A stretch of DNA of 64,000 nt from Rudaea sp. 3F27F6. GTDB lineage: Bacteria > Pseudomonadota > Gammaproteobacteria > Xanthomonadales > Rhodanobacteraceae. Positions 1 through 9,761 of this stretch are shown here, piece after piece. The number at the start of each line of letters is the position of its first letter. Position 1 is the stretch's first letter. The notes beneath the pieces were generated by a model. That model was given only the letters and a program-made list of their open reading frames with translations, searched no databases and had not been told where the DNA came from. The translations under genes were made by a program, and so were the position numbers. Location: positions 62,001 through 126,000 of the forward strand of contig NZ_SCNG01000005.1 of NCBI RefSeq assembly GCF_005503555.1, read 5' to 3'.

Positions 1-2
1 CC

Positions 3-1127
3 AAGACATCCAAAACCTGCAGCGAGACGGCCGATCACGGCTACAGCCAATGCAGTCAGACCGCCGACGAGGGCTACAACAATTGCTCGTCGAGTTACTA
101 CAACGAATGCCATTGGTACAGCCCGTGGAATTGCATCGCCGGCTGGTTCTGCAGCGCGTGGACGTGGATATCGAACATCGTCTGCGTGGCGTGGACGTGG
201 ATATCTAATGTCGTCTGTGTCGCCTGGAACGTCATCACGACGTTCGTCTGCCTGGTCTGGGACGTGGTCACCGCGATCATCAATGCGGTCATCGTCACGA
301 TCGAAAGCCTGCTCGCGCCGATACTCAACGCCATTGCACTGATCGTTCAATTCATTTTTGCGATTCCGATTCTCGGCCGCTTCCTCAGTTGGGTGTGGAA
401 TATCGTCACGACGATTGTTTACGGAATCGCCAGCGTGGTCGATGCAATCGGATGGCTGATCGGGATCCGGCCGGAGAAGCGCTTGCTGCTGCTCGTGCTG
501 AATCAACTCGACGAACAACGCAAGCCTGTCGCCACCGAGGCCGACTTGATGGCATCGATCGCACGCATGATCCAGGTCTATCGCGACGAGGCCAATGTCC
601 GCGTGCTGCCGGTCAAGTTGTTCAACTATCGGACGCCGGCGTCGGACGATCAATCGGCATCGGACGACTATGTCGTTACGGTGTCGCAGACTGGCGTGCC
701 GCAGCGCCTCGACGTCAGCTGCGGTGGATCGAACGCCGCGTCGGATCTCGGTTTCGAAGGCGCGGATTTTCAAAATATCCTGATCCTGTCCGGTTTCTGG
801 ACCAACTGGCGCCGCCTGATCGGTTACGGCGCGCCGGTCTGTGCGTTTTCGGTACGGAGTTTTTCCGGATCCAGCGACGGCTGTTCCAACGGCCCGCTGG
901 ACGACTATGTGCTGGTGAACTTCTCGGGTGCGGCGCCGGATGCGAGGCTGCCCGACAATGCGACTCTCGGAAAGTCGACCATCCTGCCTCACGAAAGCGG
1001 CCACGCGTGCAATTTGTGGCACGTCGATCCGTCCAATCTGATGCAGCCCGACGATCCGCGCACGACCAATCTGTCCACATGGCAGGTCATGCTCGTGCGC
1101 GCTTCGCGCCATGTCACTTATTTCTGA
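3..1127 (+). CDS. Repeat-rich metzincin-like zinc metalloprotease (5' end outside window)
   Basis: The frame is open from the first bases of the window, so this is the C-terminal 374 residues of a longer protein. A GTG at 186 is possible but would cut a repeat array in two, so I do not take it as the start. Three parts are visible. First, Cys repeats of 11 residues (CSETADHGYSQ, CSQTADEGYNN). Second, Trp repeats of 11 residues (WTWISNIVCVA, WTWISNVVCVA, WNVITTFVCLV), grading into a hydrophobic stretch. Third, a soluble domain with HESGHACNLWH at 990-1022 and a Met 17 bases on (NLMQP). HExxHxxGxxH plus a Met-turn is the metzincin signature; here the usual Gly is Asn. I infer a secreted or membrane-associated zinc peptidase; its substrate is unknown. 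The protein looks unrelated to the fucose genes downstream. Confidence 0.7.
   Translation, partial: KTSKTCSETADHGYSQCSQTADEGYNNCSSSYYNECHWYSPWNCIAGWFCSAWTWISNIVCVAWTWISNVVCVAWNVITTFVCLVWDVVTAIINAVIVTIESLLAPILNAIALIVQFIFAIPILGRFLSWVWNIVTTIVYGIASVVDAIGWLIGIRPEKRLLLLVLNQLDEQRKPVATEADLMASIARMIQVYRDEANVRVLPVKLFNYRTPASDDQSASDDYVVTVSQTGVPQRLDVSCGGSNAASDLGFEGADFQNILILSGFWTNWRRLIGYGAPVCAFSVRSFSGSSDGCSNGPLDDYVLVNFSGAAPDARLPDNATLGKSTILPHESGHACNLWHVDPSNLMQPDDPRTTNLSTWQVMLVRASRHVTYF
18..290 (+). repeat. Tandem 33-bp coding repeats (11-residue units)
   Basis: Cys codons recur at 18, 51 and 84, and Trp codons at 159, 192, 225 and 258, always 33 bases apart. The DNA copies at 159 and 192 are nearly identical, while later copies have diverged in both codons and residues. 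This is an 11-residue (hendecad) period that first presents Cys/Gly/Tyr and then Trp plus beta-branched residues. Confidence 0.85.
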
Positions 1128-1508
1128 GGTGCCGCAACGGCGGTAACGCCTCTCGCCGCAATCGATGCGTCGCCCGCATCTTCCGCGACGGCGATGGCAG
1201 AGGCGCGGATGCCGCCGTTGTCGAAGCAGTCCGTGCTTCGAATACGCGTCTCGCGGCCTTGCCGGAACTGGAATTCGCGAGTCGCCGAATCATCGTGCGG
1301 CTTGACTGCACGCGCGCTTCGGGCGCGGGATATGGCGAACTCTTCTTTTCTCGCAGGCGTGTGAGGAACGGCCGCACACTACAGCCTGCTTGCAGTGTGA
1401 TGGAGTTCGCTTTATTTTCTGTTGTTTCGCATATACAACTTTTGTCCATATATGATATCTTGAACTCGAAATTCTTCCTGATCGAGTCTTTGGGCCGCGT
1501 TTTCATTC
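1128..1508. other. Intergenic region upstream of the fucose operon
   Basis: 381 bases without a convincing gene. The last 90 bases are AT-rich against a GC-rich background and carry the IclR-type site at 1425-1438. This is the expected promoter region of the fucose catabolic operon. I see no convincing terminator for the gene to the left. Confidence 0.5.
1425..1438 (-). promoter_or_regulatory. Putative IclR operator upstream of the fucose operon
   Basis: TTTCGCATATACAA; its reverse complement matches TTTCATATACGCAA at 10 of 14 positions. It ends 70 bases before the first gene of the operon. It is one of the weaker members of the motif set. Confidence 0.4.
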
Positions 1509-2516
1509 ATGCACTCCGCCTCCAACGCCAGGCTTGCATCACTCAGTACGCTGGGCTTCGGCGCCGCGCCGCTCGGCAATCTGTACACGCAGGTCGGTGA
1601 CGAGGACGCGCACGCGGCGTTGGCGGCGGCCTGGGAAAACGGCATCCGCTATTTCGATACCGCGCCGTATTACGGTCACGGTCTTTCCGAGCGTCGGCTC
1701 GGCGAGGCGTTTGCCGCATGGCCGCGCGAGAAGTTCGCTGTTTCGACCAAGGTCGGGCGCGTCATCGAGAAAGACGCCACGCGCAGCGCGCAGATCAACG
1801 ACGGATTCGCCGTCAGCGGCAGCAGCGCGGTTTTCGACTACAGCGCCGACGGCGTGCGCCGCTCGTTCGAAGCGAGTCTCAAGCGCCTGCGCCTGGAGCG
1901 CATCGATATCCTGTTGCTGCACGATATCGGCAGCCTGACCCACGGAGCGAAACACCAGGCGGTCCTGCGCCAGGCGCTCGACGAAGCGTTGCCGGCGATG
2001 GCGCGATTGCGCGAGGAAGGTCTGGTCGGCGCGATCGGGCTCGGCGTCAACGAGCAGGAAGTCTGCCTCGACGTGCTGCCGCATTTCGATCTCGACTGCA
2101 TCATGCTCGCCGGCCGTTACACCCTGCTCGAACAGGACCGCTCGCGCGAACTCATGCAGCTGGCGCTCGCGCGTCACGTGAAAATTCTCGTCGCCGGGCC
2201 GTACAACTCCGGGCTGCTCGCCTCGGCGAGCGCTCCCGGTGCGACGTACGACTACGCTCCGGTCGATGCGGCGACACTGGCGCGCGCACGCAGCATTTAC
2301 GATGCCTGCGCCGCGGAAGGTGTCGACGTCGGTGCCGCGGCGCTGCAGTTTCCGCTCGCGCATCCGGCGGTCGGCACGGTCGTGGCCGGGATGCGTTCGT
2401 CCGCGGAAGTGCTCAGTGCCGCGGCGCGCCGCGATGCGGCGATTCCTGCGACGCTGTGGCGGCGCCTGCAGGCGGCGGGTATGCTGCCTTCCGACGCGGC
2501 TTTGCCTGCCTCATGA
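1509..2516 (+). CDS. Aldo/keto reductase, probable L-fucose 1-dehydrogenase
   Basis: Predicted to oxidise L-fucose to L-fucono-1,5-lactone with NAD(P)+ in the cytoplasm, the first step of the non-phosphorylating fucose pathway. The 335-residue protein has the AKR fold markers: catalytic Asp50 and Tyr55 in YFDTAPYYGHG, Lys81 in STKVGR and His138 in LLLHD. Length and motifs fit the D-threo-aldose 1-dehydrogenase / pyridoxal 4-dehydrogenase branch of AKRs. The ATG at 1509 has no clear Shine-Dalgarno sequence, but no better in-frame start is visible. It is the first gene of a five-gene operon, and its stop overlaps the next start (ATGA). The substrate is inferred from the downstream pathway genes; the AKR family is sure. 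Confidence 0.85.
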   Translation: MHSASNARLASLSTLGFGAAPLGNLYTQVGDEDAHAALAAAWENGIRYFDTAPYYGHGLSERRLGEAFAAWPREKFAVSTKVGRVIEKDATRSAQINDGFAVSGSSAVFDYSADGVRRSFEASLKRLRLERIDILLLHDIGSLTHGAKHQAVLRQALDEALPAMARLREEGLVGAIGLGVNEQEVCLDVLPHFDLDCIMLAGRYTLLEQDRSRELMQLALARHVKILVAGPYNSGLLASASAPGATYDYAPVDAATLARARSIYDACAAEGVDVGAAALQFPLAHPAVGTVVAGMRSSAEVLSAAARRDAAIPATLWRRLQAAGMLPSDAALPAS

Positions 2517-3385
2517 TCATCGACGCGCACCAGCATTTCTGGCGTGTGGATCGCGGCGACTACGATTGGTTGACGCCCGCGGCGGGCGCTCTGTATCGCG
2601 ATTTCGCCGCGGCCGACCTGGCGCCGCTGCTCGCGCACACGAACGTACGCGGCACCTTGCTCGTGCAGGCGGCGGCGACCGAGGAAGAAACGCATTACCT
2701 GTTCGAGCTGGCGCACAAACATGCCTTCGTCAAAGGCGTGGTCGGCTGGACGGAATTCGCCGCGACGGATGCCGCCGATCGCATCGCTCAGCTGAAGAAT
2801 GCCGGCGCGGGCAAGCTCAAGGGCCTGCGCCCGATGATCCAGGACATCGCCGATCCCGACTGGGTGCAGGAGCCGCACCTCGATGCCGCGTTCGATGCCG
2901 TGATCGCGCACGATCTGGTGTTCGATGCGCTGGTCAGGCCGCGGCATTTCAATGCGCTGAAGAAGCGCCTGCAGCGTCATCCCAAATTACGCACGGTGAT
3001 CGACCACGGCGGCAAGCCCGATATCGCGCATGCCGGCTTCGATCTCTGGGCACTGCATCTGGAGCGCTTGGCGCAGGAGACCGAGGCCTACTGCAAGCTG
3101 TCCGGCCTGCTGACCGAGGCCGCGCCGGGCGCGACGATCGACGATCTCGCCCCGTACGTCGATCACATCTTTGCCTGCTTCGGCGCCGAACGCGTGATCT
3201 GGGGCAGCGACTGGCCCGTGGTCAATCTCGCCTCGAACTATTTTGCCTGGCTCGACATGGCGCGGGCGCTGGTCGCGCGCTGCGCGCCGAATGCGGACGC
3301 GGCCGTGTTCGGCGGCACGGCCGTGTCGGTCTATCGATTGGATTCCCCGCAACACGCAGAAATCGATTTCACGAGAACGCTATGA
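2513..3385 (+). CDS. Amidohydrolase, probable L-fucono-1,5-lactonase
   Basis: Predicted to hydrolyse L-fucono-1,5-lactone to L-fuconate. The 290-residue protein belongs to the amidohydrolase-2 / COG3618 group. It opens with the metal-binding MIIDAHQHFW (Asp4, His6, His8) and carries DHGGKP in the middle and GSDWPV near the end, as in related sugar lactonases. The start overlaps the stop of the preceding dehydrogenase (ATGA) and the stop overlaps the next start, which suggests translational coupling. The lactonase assignment rests on position between a sugar dehydrogenase and the acid-sugar enzymes; the fold alone would also allow other hydrolases such as a dicarboxylate lactonase. Confidence 0.82.
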   Translation: MIIDAHQHFWRVDRGDYDWLTPAAGALYRDFAAADLAPLLAHTNVRGTLLVQAAATEEETHYLFELAHKHAFVKGVVGWTEFAATDAADRIAQLKNAGAGKLKGLRPMIQDIADPDWVQEPHLDAAFDAVIAHDLVFDALVRPRHFNALKKRLQRHPKLRTVIDHGGKPDIAHAGFDLWALHLERLAQETEAYCKLSGLLTEAAPGATIDDLAPYVDHIFACFGAERVIWGSDWPVVNLASNYFAWLDMARALVARCAPNADAAVFGGTAVSVYRLDSPQHAEIDFTRTL

Positions 3386-4128
3386 GTGGAAGATTGCAAG
3401 GAAAACACTGCCTGATCACCGCCGCGGGCGCCGGCATCGGCCGCGCGAGCGCACTGGCCTGCGCGCGCGAAGGCGCGAGTGTGCTGGCGACCGACGTCGA
3501 CGCGGCGGCGCTCGCTGCGCTCGCCGGCGAGAACGCGTCGATCCGCACGGCGACGCTCGACGTCACCGACCCAGCGCAGATCGCCGCGCTCGTCGCGGCG
3601 AACCCGGTCGTCGACATGCTGTTCAACTGCGCGGGCTATGTGCATGCGGGCAGCATCCTCGACGCCGACGAGGCCGCTTGGCGGCGTTCGTTCACGATCA
3701 ATGTCGACGCGATGTACTACACCTGCAAAGCCGTGCTGCCGGGCATGCTCGAACGCGGCCGCGGCAGCATCATCAATATGTCCTCGGTCGCGTCGAGCAT
3801 CAAAGGCGTGCCGAACCGTTTTGCCTACGGCGCGACCAAGGCGGCGGTGATCGGTTTGTCCAAGGCGATCGCCGCGGACTACGTCGCCCGCGGCGTGCGC
3901 TGCAATGCGATCTGCCCGGGCACGGTGAAAACGCCTTCGCTCGGCCAGCGCGTGAAGGCGATGGGCGGCGACGAAGCCGCCGTCTGGAAGAGTTTCACCG
4001 ATCGTCAGCCGATGGGGCGCCTCGGCGAAGCGGACGAGATCGCCGCACTCGTCGTCTATCTGGCATCGGACGAGTCTTCGTTCACCACCGGCACCACACA
4101 CGTCATCGACGGCGGCTGGGCGAACTGA
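3382..4128 (+). CDS. SDR oxidoreductase, probable 2-keto-3-deoxy-L-fuconate dehydrogenase
   Basis: Predicted to oxidise 2-keto-3-deoxy-L-fuconate to 2,4-diketo-3-deoxy-L-fuconate with NAD+. The 248-residue classical short-chain dehydrogenase has the nucleotide-binding turn TAAGAGIGRA (residues 13-22), NCAG, the active-site Ser in NMSSVASS (near residue 135), Tyr149 and Lys153 in YGATK, and a C-terminal substrate loop ending in IDGGWAN. The ATG overlaps the stop of the lactonase gene. It belongs to the same SDR branch as BDH2-like enzymes found in fucose and rhamnose oxidative clusters. The family is certain; the substrate comes from context. Confidence 0.85.
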   Translation: MSGRLQGKHCLITAAGAGIGRASALACAREGASVLATDVDAAALAALAGENASIRTATLDVTDPAQIAALVAANPVVDMLFNCAGYVHAGSILDADEAAWRRSFTINVDAMYYTCKAVLPGMLERGRGSIINMSSVASSIKGVPNRFAYGATKAAVIGLSKAIAADYVARGVRCNAICPGTVKTPSLGQRVKAMGGDEAAVWKSFTDRQPMGRLGEADEIAALVVYLASDESSFTTGTTHVIDGGWAN

Positions 4129-4138
4129 GGAGCGCACG

Positions 4139-4987
4139 ATGAAATTGTTTCGATATGGCGAAGCCGGCAGCGAGAAGCCGGGAATGCTCGATGCGGACGG
4201 TGTCGCGCGCGACTTGTCGCAGGTCGTCGACGACATCGCGGGCGACGTGCTGACGGCAGCGGGGTTGGCGACATTGCGCGCGCTCGATCCGGCCGCGTTG
4301 CCGCGCATCGCCGGCAACCCGCGTTACGGCGCCGCGGTCGGGCGCGTCGGCAAGATGATCTGCGTCGGCCTCAATTATTCCGACCATGCGGCGGAAACCA
4401 ACGCGAAGGTGCCGGATCTGCCGATTCTCTTTATGAAGGCCACGACGGCAATCGTCGGGCCGAATGACAACGTCGTCATCCCGCGCGACTCGGTCAAGAC
4501 CGACTGGGAGGTCGAACTCGGCGTGGTCATCGGCAATGTCGCGCGCGACGTGTCGCGCGAACAGGCGCTCGATCACGTCGCCGGCTATCTCGTCGTCAAC
4601 GATATTTCCGAGCGCGAGTTCCAGCTCGAACACTGCGGGCAGTGGGTGAAGGGCAAGAGCTGCGATACCTTCGGCCCGCTCGGTCCGTATCTGGTTACGC
4701 GCGACGACGTGGCGGACCCGCAGAACCTTGCCATGTGGCTCGAAGTGAACGGCCACCGCTACCAGAACGGCAGCACGCGCACGATGGTGTTCGACGTGGC
4801 CTATCTGGTCAGCCACGTCAGCCGCTACATGACCCTGATGCCCGGCGACGTGATTTCGACCGGCACGCCGCCCGGCGTCGGTCTCGGCCAGAAGCCGCCG
4901 ATCTATCTGAAACCGGGGGACGTGATGGAACTGGAAATCGAAGGTTTGGGCAGGCAACGTCAACAGGTAATTGGATGGCAACGATGA
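4139..4987 (+). CDS. Fumarylacetoacetate-hydrolase family, probable 2,4-diketo-3-deoxy-L-fuconate hydrolase
   Basis: Predicted to cleave 2,4-diketo-3-deoxy-L-fuconate to pyruvate and L-lactate, the last step of the non-aldolase fucose route. The 282-residue protein has the FAH-family core from [11 protein letters not shown], with metal ligands Glu124 and Glu126 in [10 protein letters not shown] and a following Asp in VVNDISERE, then STGTPPGVG near the end. A GAGG sequence precedes the ATG by 7 bases. The stop overlaps the dehydratase start (ATGA). It matches the LRA6-type hydrolases of oxidative rhamnose and fucose pathways. If the C-C bond is cut as predicted, the L-lactate would feed the lactate dehydrogenase at 17254. 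Confidence 0.85.
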   Translation: MKLFRYGEAGSEKPGMLDADGVARDLSQVVDDIAGDVLTAAGLATLRALDPAALPRIAGNPRYGAAVGRVGKMICVGLNYSDHAAETNAKVPDLPILFMKATTAIVGPNDNVVIPRDSVKTDWEVELGVVIGNVARDVSREQALDHVAGYLVVNDISEREFQLEHCGQWVKGKSCDTFGPLGPYLVTRDDVADPQNLAMWLEVNGHRYQNGSTRTMVFDVAYLVSHVSRYMTLMPGDVISTGTPPGVGLGQKPPIYLKPGDVMELEIEGLGRQRQQVIGWQR

Positions 4988-6333
4988 ATCGAGAAACGGA
5001 TATTTCCCTGCGCAACGCTGCGGAAAAGAAACATGCGGCAAGCATCGTCGCGATCGAGGCGTTCGACGTGCGTTTTCCGACCTCGCGGCAGCTCGACGGA
5101 TCGGACGCGATGAATCCGGATCCCGATTATTCGGCCGCGTACATCGTGTTGCGTACCGACAGCGCGGACGGTCTCGCCGGCTACGGCCTCGTCTTTACGA
5201 TCGGGCGCGGCAACGACGTGCAGACCGCGGCAATCACCGCGCTCTCGCATCTTGTCGTCGGTCGCTCGGTGGACGACGTGCTCGACGATCTCGGCGGCTT
5301 TGCGCGTAGCCTCACCGCGGATTCGCAACTGCGCTGGCTTGGCCCGGAGAAGGGCGTCATCCATATGGCGATCGGCGGCGTCATCAATGCCGCCTGGGAC
5401 ATGGCCGCGCGCCGCGCGCACAAGCCGTTGTGGCGCTTCATCGCCGAGATGAGCCCGGAACAGCTCGTCGCACAGATCGACTTCCGCTATCTCACCGATG
5501 CGCTGACGCCCGCCGAGGCGCTCGGCATCTTGCAGCGTGCCGAAAGCGGCAAGGCCGCACGCATCGCCGAGCTGATCGAGAAGGGCTATCCGGCCTACAC
5601 GACCTCGCCGGGCTGGCTCGGCTACGCCGACGAGAAGCTCGTGCGTCTGGCCAAGGAGGCGGTTGCCGACGGCTTCCGTACGATCAAGCTCAAGGTCGGC
5701 GCGAACGTCGAGGACGATGTGCGTCGCTGCGGTCTCGCGCGCGCGGCGGTCGGCAAGGACATCGCCATCGCGATCGACGCGAACCAGCGCTGGGACGTCG
5801 GCCCCGCGATCGACTGGCTGCGCCGGCTGGTCGAATTCGACATCGCCTGGATCGAAGAACCGACGAGTCCGGACGACGTGCTCGGCCATGCCGCAATCCG
5901 CAAGGGCGTGACGCCGATGCCGGTATCGACCGGCGAGCACACGCACAATCGCGTGATGTTCAAGCAACTGCTGCAGGCTGAAGCGGTGGATCTGATTCAG
6001 ATCGATGCGGCGCGCGTCGGCGGGGTCAACGAGAATTTGGCGATCCTGCTGCTCGCGGCGAAGTTCGGTGTGCGCGTGTTTCCGCACGCGGGCGGCGTCG
6101 GCCTGTGCGAACTGGTGCAGCATCTGGCGATGGCCGATTTCGTCGCGATCACGGGCAAGATGGAAGACCGCGCGATCGAGTTCGTCGATCACTTGCACGA
6201 ACACTTTGTCGATCCGGTGCGGATTCGCGACGGCCGTTACCTTGCGCCGGCCGTGCCGGGGTTTTCCGCGCAAATGAAGGAGGAGTCGATACGCGAGCAT
6301 CGCTTCCCGGACGGCGCGATCTGGGCGGAGTGA
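4984..6333 (+). CDS. fucD: L-fuconate dehydratase, enolase superfamily
   Basis: Dehydrates L-fuconate to 2-keto-3-deoxy-L-fuconate. The 449-residue protein shows the mandelate-racemase-type layout: IKLKVG with the catalytic Lys pair (235/237), metal ligands Asp265 in DANQRW and Glu291 in IEEPTSPDD, another in STGEHTHNR, and His368 in [12 protein letters not shown] as general acid. This arrangement is that of characterised L-fuconate dehydratases from Xanthomonas. The frame extends upstream, but ATG 4984 overlaps the hydrolase stop, fits the family length and continues the coupling pattern. It is the last gene of the operon, followed by 390 bases of non-coding DNA. Being enzymatically upstream of the SDR and hydrolase while encoded last is common for such operons. 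Confidence 0.93.
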   Translation: MNRETDISLRNAAEKKHAASIVAIEAFDVRFPTSRQLDGSDAMNPDPDYSAAYIVLRTDSADGLAGYGLVFTIGRGNDVQTAAITALSHLVVGRSVDDVLDDLGGFARSLTADSQLRWLGPEKGVIHMAIGGVINAAWDMAARRAHKPLWRFIAEMSPEQLVAQIDFRYLTDALTPAEALGILQRAESGKAARIAELIEKGYPAYTTSPGWLGYADEKLVRLAKEAVADGFRTIKLKVGANVEDDVRRCGLARAAVGKDIAIAIDANQRWDVGPAIDWLRRLVEFDIAWIEEPTSPDDVLGHAAIRKGVTPMPVSTGEHTHNRVMFKQLLQAEAVDLIQIDAARVGGVNENLAILLLAAKFGVRVFPHAGGVGLCELVQHLAMADFVAITGKMEDRAIEFVDHLHEHFVDPVRIRDGRYLAPAVPGFSAQMKEESIREHRFPDGAIWAE

Positions 6334-6723
6334 TCGACGTCGGAATTTGTTTGGCAGATTTACGCAATCGGTGCGGCGAACGCCGCGCAAGAAATTCTGC
6401 GTAGTCTACGAAGACGCAGGAAGCCGTTCGGCAGGGATCGCTGCTGCGCTGTTTGGATGATGGGATAACCGTAGTGTCGGGAAGGCCGCTACGAGACGAA
6501 ATTGCCGCAGGAAGCCGGGTTTGATCGCGATGCGCTGACGCGCGGGAGGTTTGCGTGCTGGCGTTTCGATGGTGTGTCCCGCGTGCGGGCTGCGCGGGGA
6601 GGAAAGTTGTTGCGGCGCAGCTTTCTTTCTGATTGAAATTTAGTTTTATATACGCAACAAAATAGATATTCACATTCCAAGTTCCCGGTCCCACGGGAAC
6701 GCCTTTGAGGGAGGGTAGAGTTC
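6334..6723. other. Intergenic region upstream of TonB receptor 1
   Basis: 390 bases with no credible gene. From about 6630 it is AT-rich and carries an IclR-type site at 6644-6657. A strong GGGAGGGT ribosome-binding site lies just before the GTG start at 6724. No clear terminator for the fucose operon is seen. Confidence 0.55.
6644..6657 (+). promoter_or_regulatory. Putative IclR operator upstream of TonB receptor 1
   Basis: TTTTATATACGCAA differs at one position from the best site (18573). It ends 66 bases before the receptor start, inside the AT-rich promoter segment. Confidence 0.55.
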
Positions 6724-9642
6724 GTGAAACGATCTTTTCTGTCGGCGGCCATCGGCTTCGCTCTGATCGCCACCGCCCATGCGTCGGCACCTGCCGATGC
6801 CGAGCAGCAACAACCCAGTTCCGCTTCCGCGAATGCGCAGCCCGCGTCGAAATCGCAGGCCGGCGCGTCAACTTCAGATACTACATCGGCATCCGGGCAG
6901 CCGGTGGAGATGAGTGAGATTCAAGTCACCGGCGTGCGCGCGAGTCTGGCCGAATCGGTGTCGCTCAAGCGCGAGGCGGATACGGTCAGCGATTCGATCT
7001 CGTCCGAAGACGTCGGTAAATTCCCGGTGCGCAACATCGCCGACGCGCTGCAGCGCATTACCGGCGTACAGGTCAACCGTTCCTACGGCGAAGGCAGCAC
7101 GATCAACCTGCGCGGCCTGCCGCCCGACATGGTGATGAACACCTACAATGGCCGCGAATTGCCGTCGCCGCAGGGCTCGCGCAGCGTGGACTATTCGATC
7201 CTGCCGACCGACTTCATCCAGTCGCTGACGATCTACAAGTCGCCGACCGCCGACATGCCGCTGACCGGCCTCGCCGGCACCGTCAACATCGAGCCGATCA
7301 AGCCGCTGAGCCTGAAGGAGCGCTTGGTTTCGGTCAACGTGACCGGCATCTACGACTACAATTCGAAGAAGGGCAATCCCGAGATTTCCGCGTTCTTCGG
7401 CGACAAGTTTCTCGACAACACGCTCGGCATCGCCTTCGGCGGACAGTACAGCAAGCGCGCGATCGCCAAGGACTGGAGTTCGTCGTGGTACTTCGAGCCG
7501 CGCCAGGAAGTCGGGCCGGGCGTGAGCCCGCTCTACCCGAACGGTTTCGATGCGAACCACAACGGCGTCTACACCGACACGTACCGGCTCTGGCATTACA
7601 CCGACGATCGCGAAGAATTCGGCACGCGCGAACGCAAGAGTCTGACCGGCATGGTGCAATGGCATCCGAACGAGTCGTTCGAATTCCACGGCGATTATCT
7701 GTACTCCTGGCAGCGCAACAACATCACGCCTGCGGCGGTCGAGATTCGCAATACGAATGCGGCCGGGGCTTTCTCCAACACGGTGACCGACCCCAACAAC
7801 GACATCATCGCGATGAACGTCGCGAACAACCAGATTTTCGCCTCGGCTTTCACCGGGCGCGATCTGGTGTTGCTGCAATCGCTCGGCGCGGGCGGCACCT
7901 GGACGCCGAACGAAAAATGGACGATCGAGGCCGGAGCTTCCAAAGGTGAGGCTTCGGAAAAGAACAACGCCAATCAGTTGCTCGCCTACACGTACCAGGA
8001 CACGTGGTACGACATGCGTACCGACATGGGCGGCCTGCCGTCGTGGGGATTCAGCAATCCGAATTTCAACCTGCTCGATCCGAACAACTACTACATCAAC
8101 GGCATCCGCGGCAGCCTGACGCGCAACAAGAACGAACAGCACTCGGGCCACATCAACGTCACGTTCCAGAGTGACCTGGGCTGGCTCAAGTCGGTGCAGT
8201 TCGGCGCCAATCAGTCGTCGAACTATTTCGGGCAGAACGGCTACAGCGTCTATACGAACAACATCCCGGTCCTCGCGCAACTCGCCGGACAGCCGGTGGT
8301 GACCTGCCCCGTGGTCGGCGGCAATTGCATCAGTGCAGCGCCGTACATGCGCCTGGCGCCGACCGGCGGCAACTATCTCGACAGCTATTCCGGCGGTTCG
8401 AGATTCCCGAAGAATTTTCTTTACGCCGATCCGTACGGCTTCTTCAGCCGCTATTCGATCGCGCAACTGGTCGCGGCGATTCCCGGGTTCCTGCAGTACT
8501 CGCCCAGCGCGAACGTCAACGAGCGGGTTCTCGCCGAGTATCTGCGCCTGAACTTCGGCGATGCGGACGACCGCTGGTCGGCGACGCTCGGCATCCGCCA
8601 CGAGAGTACGGATACGAGCGTGCGCACCTATTCGGTGGTGATGGACAAAATCGTCTACGATCCGAATGCGGACCAATTCGCCTCCCAGGCCAATCCGACG
8701 ATGAAGGCTTCGGTGTTGTCCGAGACGAGTTCGAGCAAGGGGCAGTGGCTGCCGTCCTTCACCTTCAAGTATTCAATCAACGACGACTGGCTGCTGCGCC
8801 TGGCCGCGGCGAAGGAAATGACCCGGCCGAACTTGAACAATCTGAGCCAGAGCCAGTATCTCGAAATTTTGCAGACGCCGACCGGCGGCGGCTATCCGCT
8901 CGCGGACACGAGTTCGGGCAATCCGCACCTCGAGCCGTACCTGGCGAATTCCTTCGATGCCTCGATCGAGTGGTACTTCAGCAAGGAAGGCATGGCGTCG
9001 GCCACCTTCTTCTACAAGGATGTGTCGAACTGGGAGTTCTCCGCGCAGGAGCACAAGACCTATCCGATCCATCTGGTCGACGGCACGACGCGCGACATTC
9101 CGTTCCTGGTGTCGACGATCGCCAACGGCGGCGGCTTGAAGATCAAGGGCGTGGAGCTGTCTTACCAACAGCCGTTCACGTTCTTGCCGGCGCCGTGGGA
9201 TGGATTCGGCGTCGTCGCCAACTACACCTACGTCGACGCCGGCGATGTGACGAACAAGGCGACCGGCGTGACCACGCCGACCTTGGGCATCTCGAAGAAT
9301 TCGTACAACGTCAGTGTCTACTACGAAAAAGAGAGTTTCAACGTGCGCCTTGCCTACAACTACAAGGGCGGTTATCCGGGCGCTTACCAGATGGGGCCGG
9401 GCAGCCCGAGCGGTCCGCTCGACTACTGGGGTGTTGCGCCCGTATACACCAAAGGCTACGGCCAGCTCGATTTGTCGGGCGGCTACAGAGTCAACGAGTG
9501 GTGCGAGGTCAACTTCTCGGTCATGAACGTGCTCAACAAGCCGGACTATCAGGACTATGTGCAGATCGGCGGCCAGAAGTATCAGCATGCCTACTGGCAG
9601 GAAGGGCGCATCGCGCAGATCGGCGTGCATATGAAGTTTTAG
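6724..9642 (+). CDS. TonB-dependent receptor 1 (oligosaccharide-type)
   Basis: Outer-membrane beta-barrel that would import an oligosaccharide using TonB energy. The 972-residue protein has a signal peptide (MKRSFLSAAIGFALIATAHA), a Ser/Gln-rich linker, a plug starting near residue 60 (EIQVTGVRASLAES) with GKFPVRNIADALQRITGVQV, and a barrel ending in a terminal Phe (HMKF). The plug is of the Xanthomonas/Caulobacter type common for plant-polymer receptors. The start is a GTG with a strong GGAGGG site 7 bases upstream. It sits between the fucose operon and a GH29 fucosidase and has an IclR-type site upstream, so a fucosylated ligand is inferred. No SusD-like partner is present. Confidence 0.93.
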   Translation: MKRSFLSAAIGFALIATAHASAPADAEQQQPSSASANAQPASKSQAGASTSDTTSASGQPVEMSEIQVTGVRASLAESVSLKREADTVSDSISSEDVGKFPVRNIADALQRITGVQVNRSYGEGSTINLRGLPPDMVMNTYNGRELPSPQGSRSVDYSILPTDFIQSLTIYKSPTADMPLTGLAGTVNIEPIKPLSLKERLVSVNVTGIYDYNSKKGNPEISAFFGDKFLDNTLGIAFGGQYSKRAIAKDWSSSWYFEPRQEVGPGVSPLYPNGFDANHNGVYTDTYRLWHYTDDREEFGTRERKSLTGMVQWHPNESFEFHGDYLYSWQRNNITPAAVEIRNTNAAGAFSNTVTDPNNDIIAMNVANNQIFASAFTGRDLVLLQSLGAGGTWTPNEKWTIEAGASKGEASEKNNANQLLAYTYQDTWYDMRTDMGGLPSWGFSNPNFNLLDPNNYYINGIRGSLTRNKNEQHSGHINVTFQSDLGWLKSVQFGANQSSNYFGQNGYSVYTNNIPVLAQLAGQPVVTCPVVGGNCISAAPYMRLAPTGGNYLDSYSGGSRFPKNFLYADPYGFFSRYSIAQLVAAIPGFLQYSPSANVNERVLAEYLRLNFGDADDRWSATLGIRHESTDTSVRTYSVVMDKIVYDPNADQFASQANPTMKASVLSETSSSKGQWLPSFTFKYSINDDWLLRLAAAKEMTRPNLNNLSQSQYLEILQTPTGGGYPLADTSSGNPHLEPYLANSFDASIEWYFSKEGMASATFFYKDVSNWEFSAQEHKTYPIHLVDGTTRDIPFLVSTIANGGGLKIKGVELSYQQPFTFLPAPWDGFGVVANYTYVDAGDVTNKATGVTTPTLGISKNSYNVSVYYEKESFNVRLAYNYKGGYPGAYQMGPGSPSGPLDYWGVAPVYTKGYGQLDLSGGYRVNEWCEVNFSVMNVLNKPDYQDYVQIGGQKYQHAYWQEGRIAQIGVHMKF

Positions 9643-9761
9643 CGCAGCGGACCGTTGCCGGCGCGTGCGCAGCCGCGGCTGCCTGTTTGCAACGGTTCCA
9701 TTTGAAATCGGTACGAGTGGGTATGCCTCGTTTTCTTGTACGACTATTTTGGGAACCCGTC

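Noticed and set aside
9669-9682. GCAGCCGCGGCTGC palindrome after receptor 1 as a terminator
   Set aside because: No T run follows, and the next gene appears to be co-transcribed.
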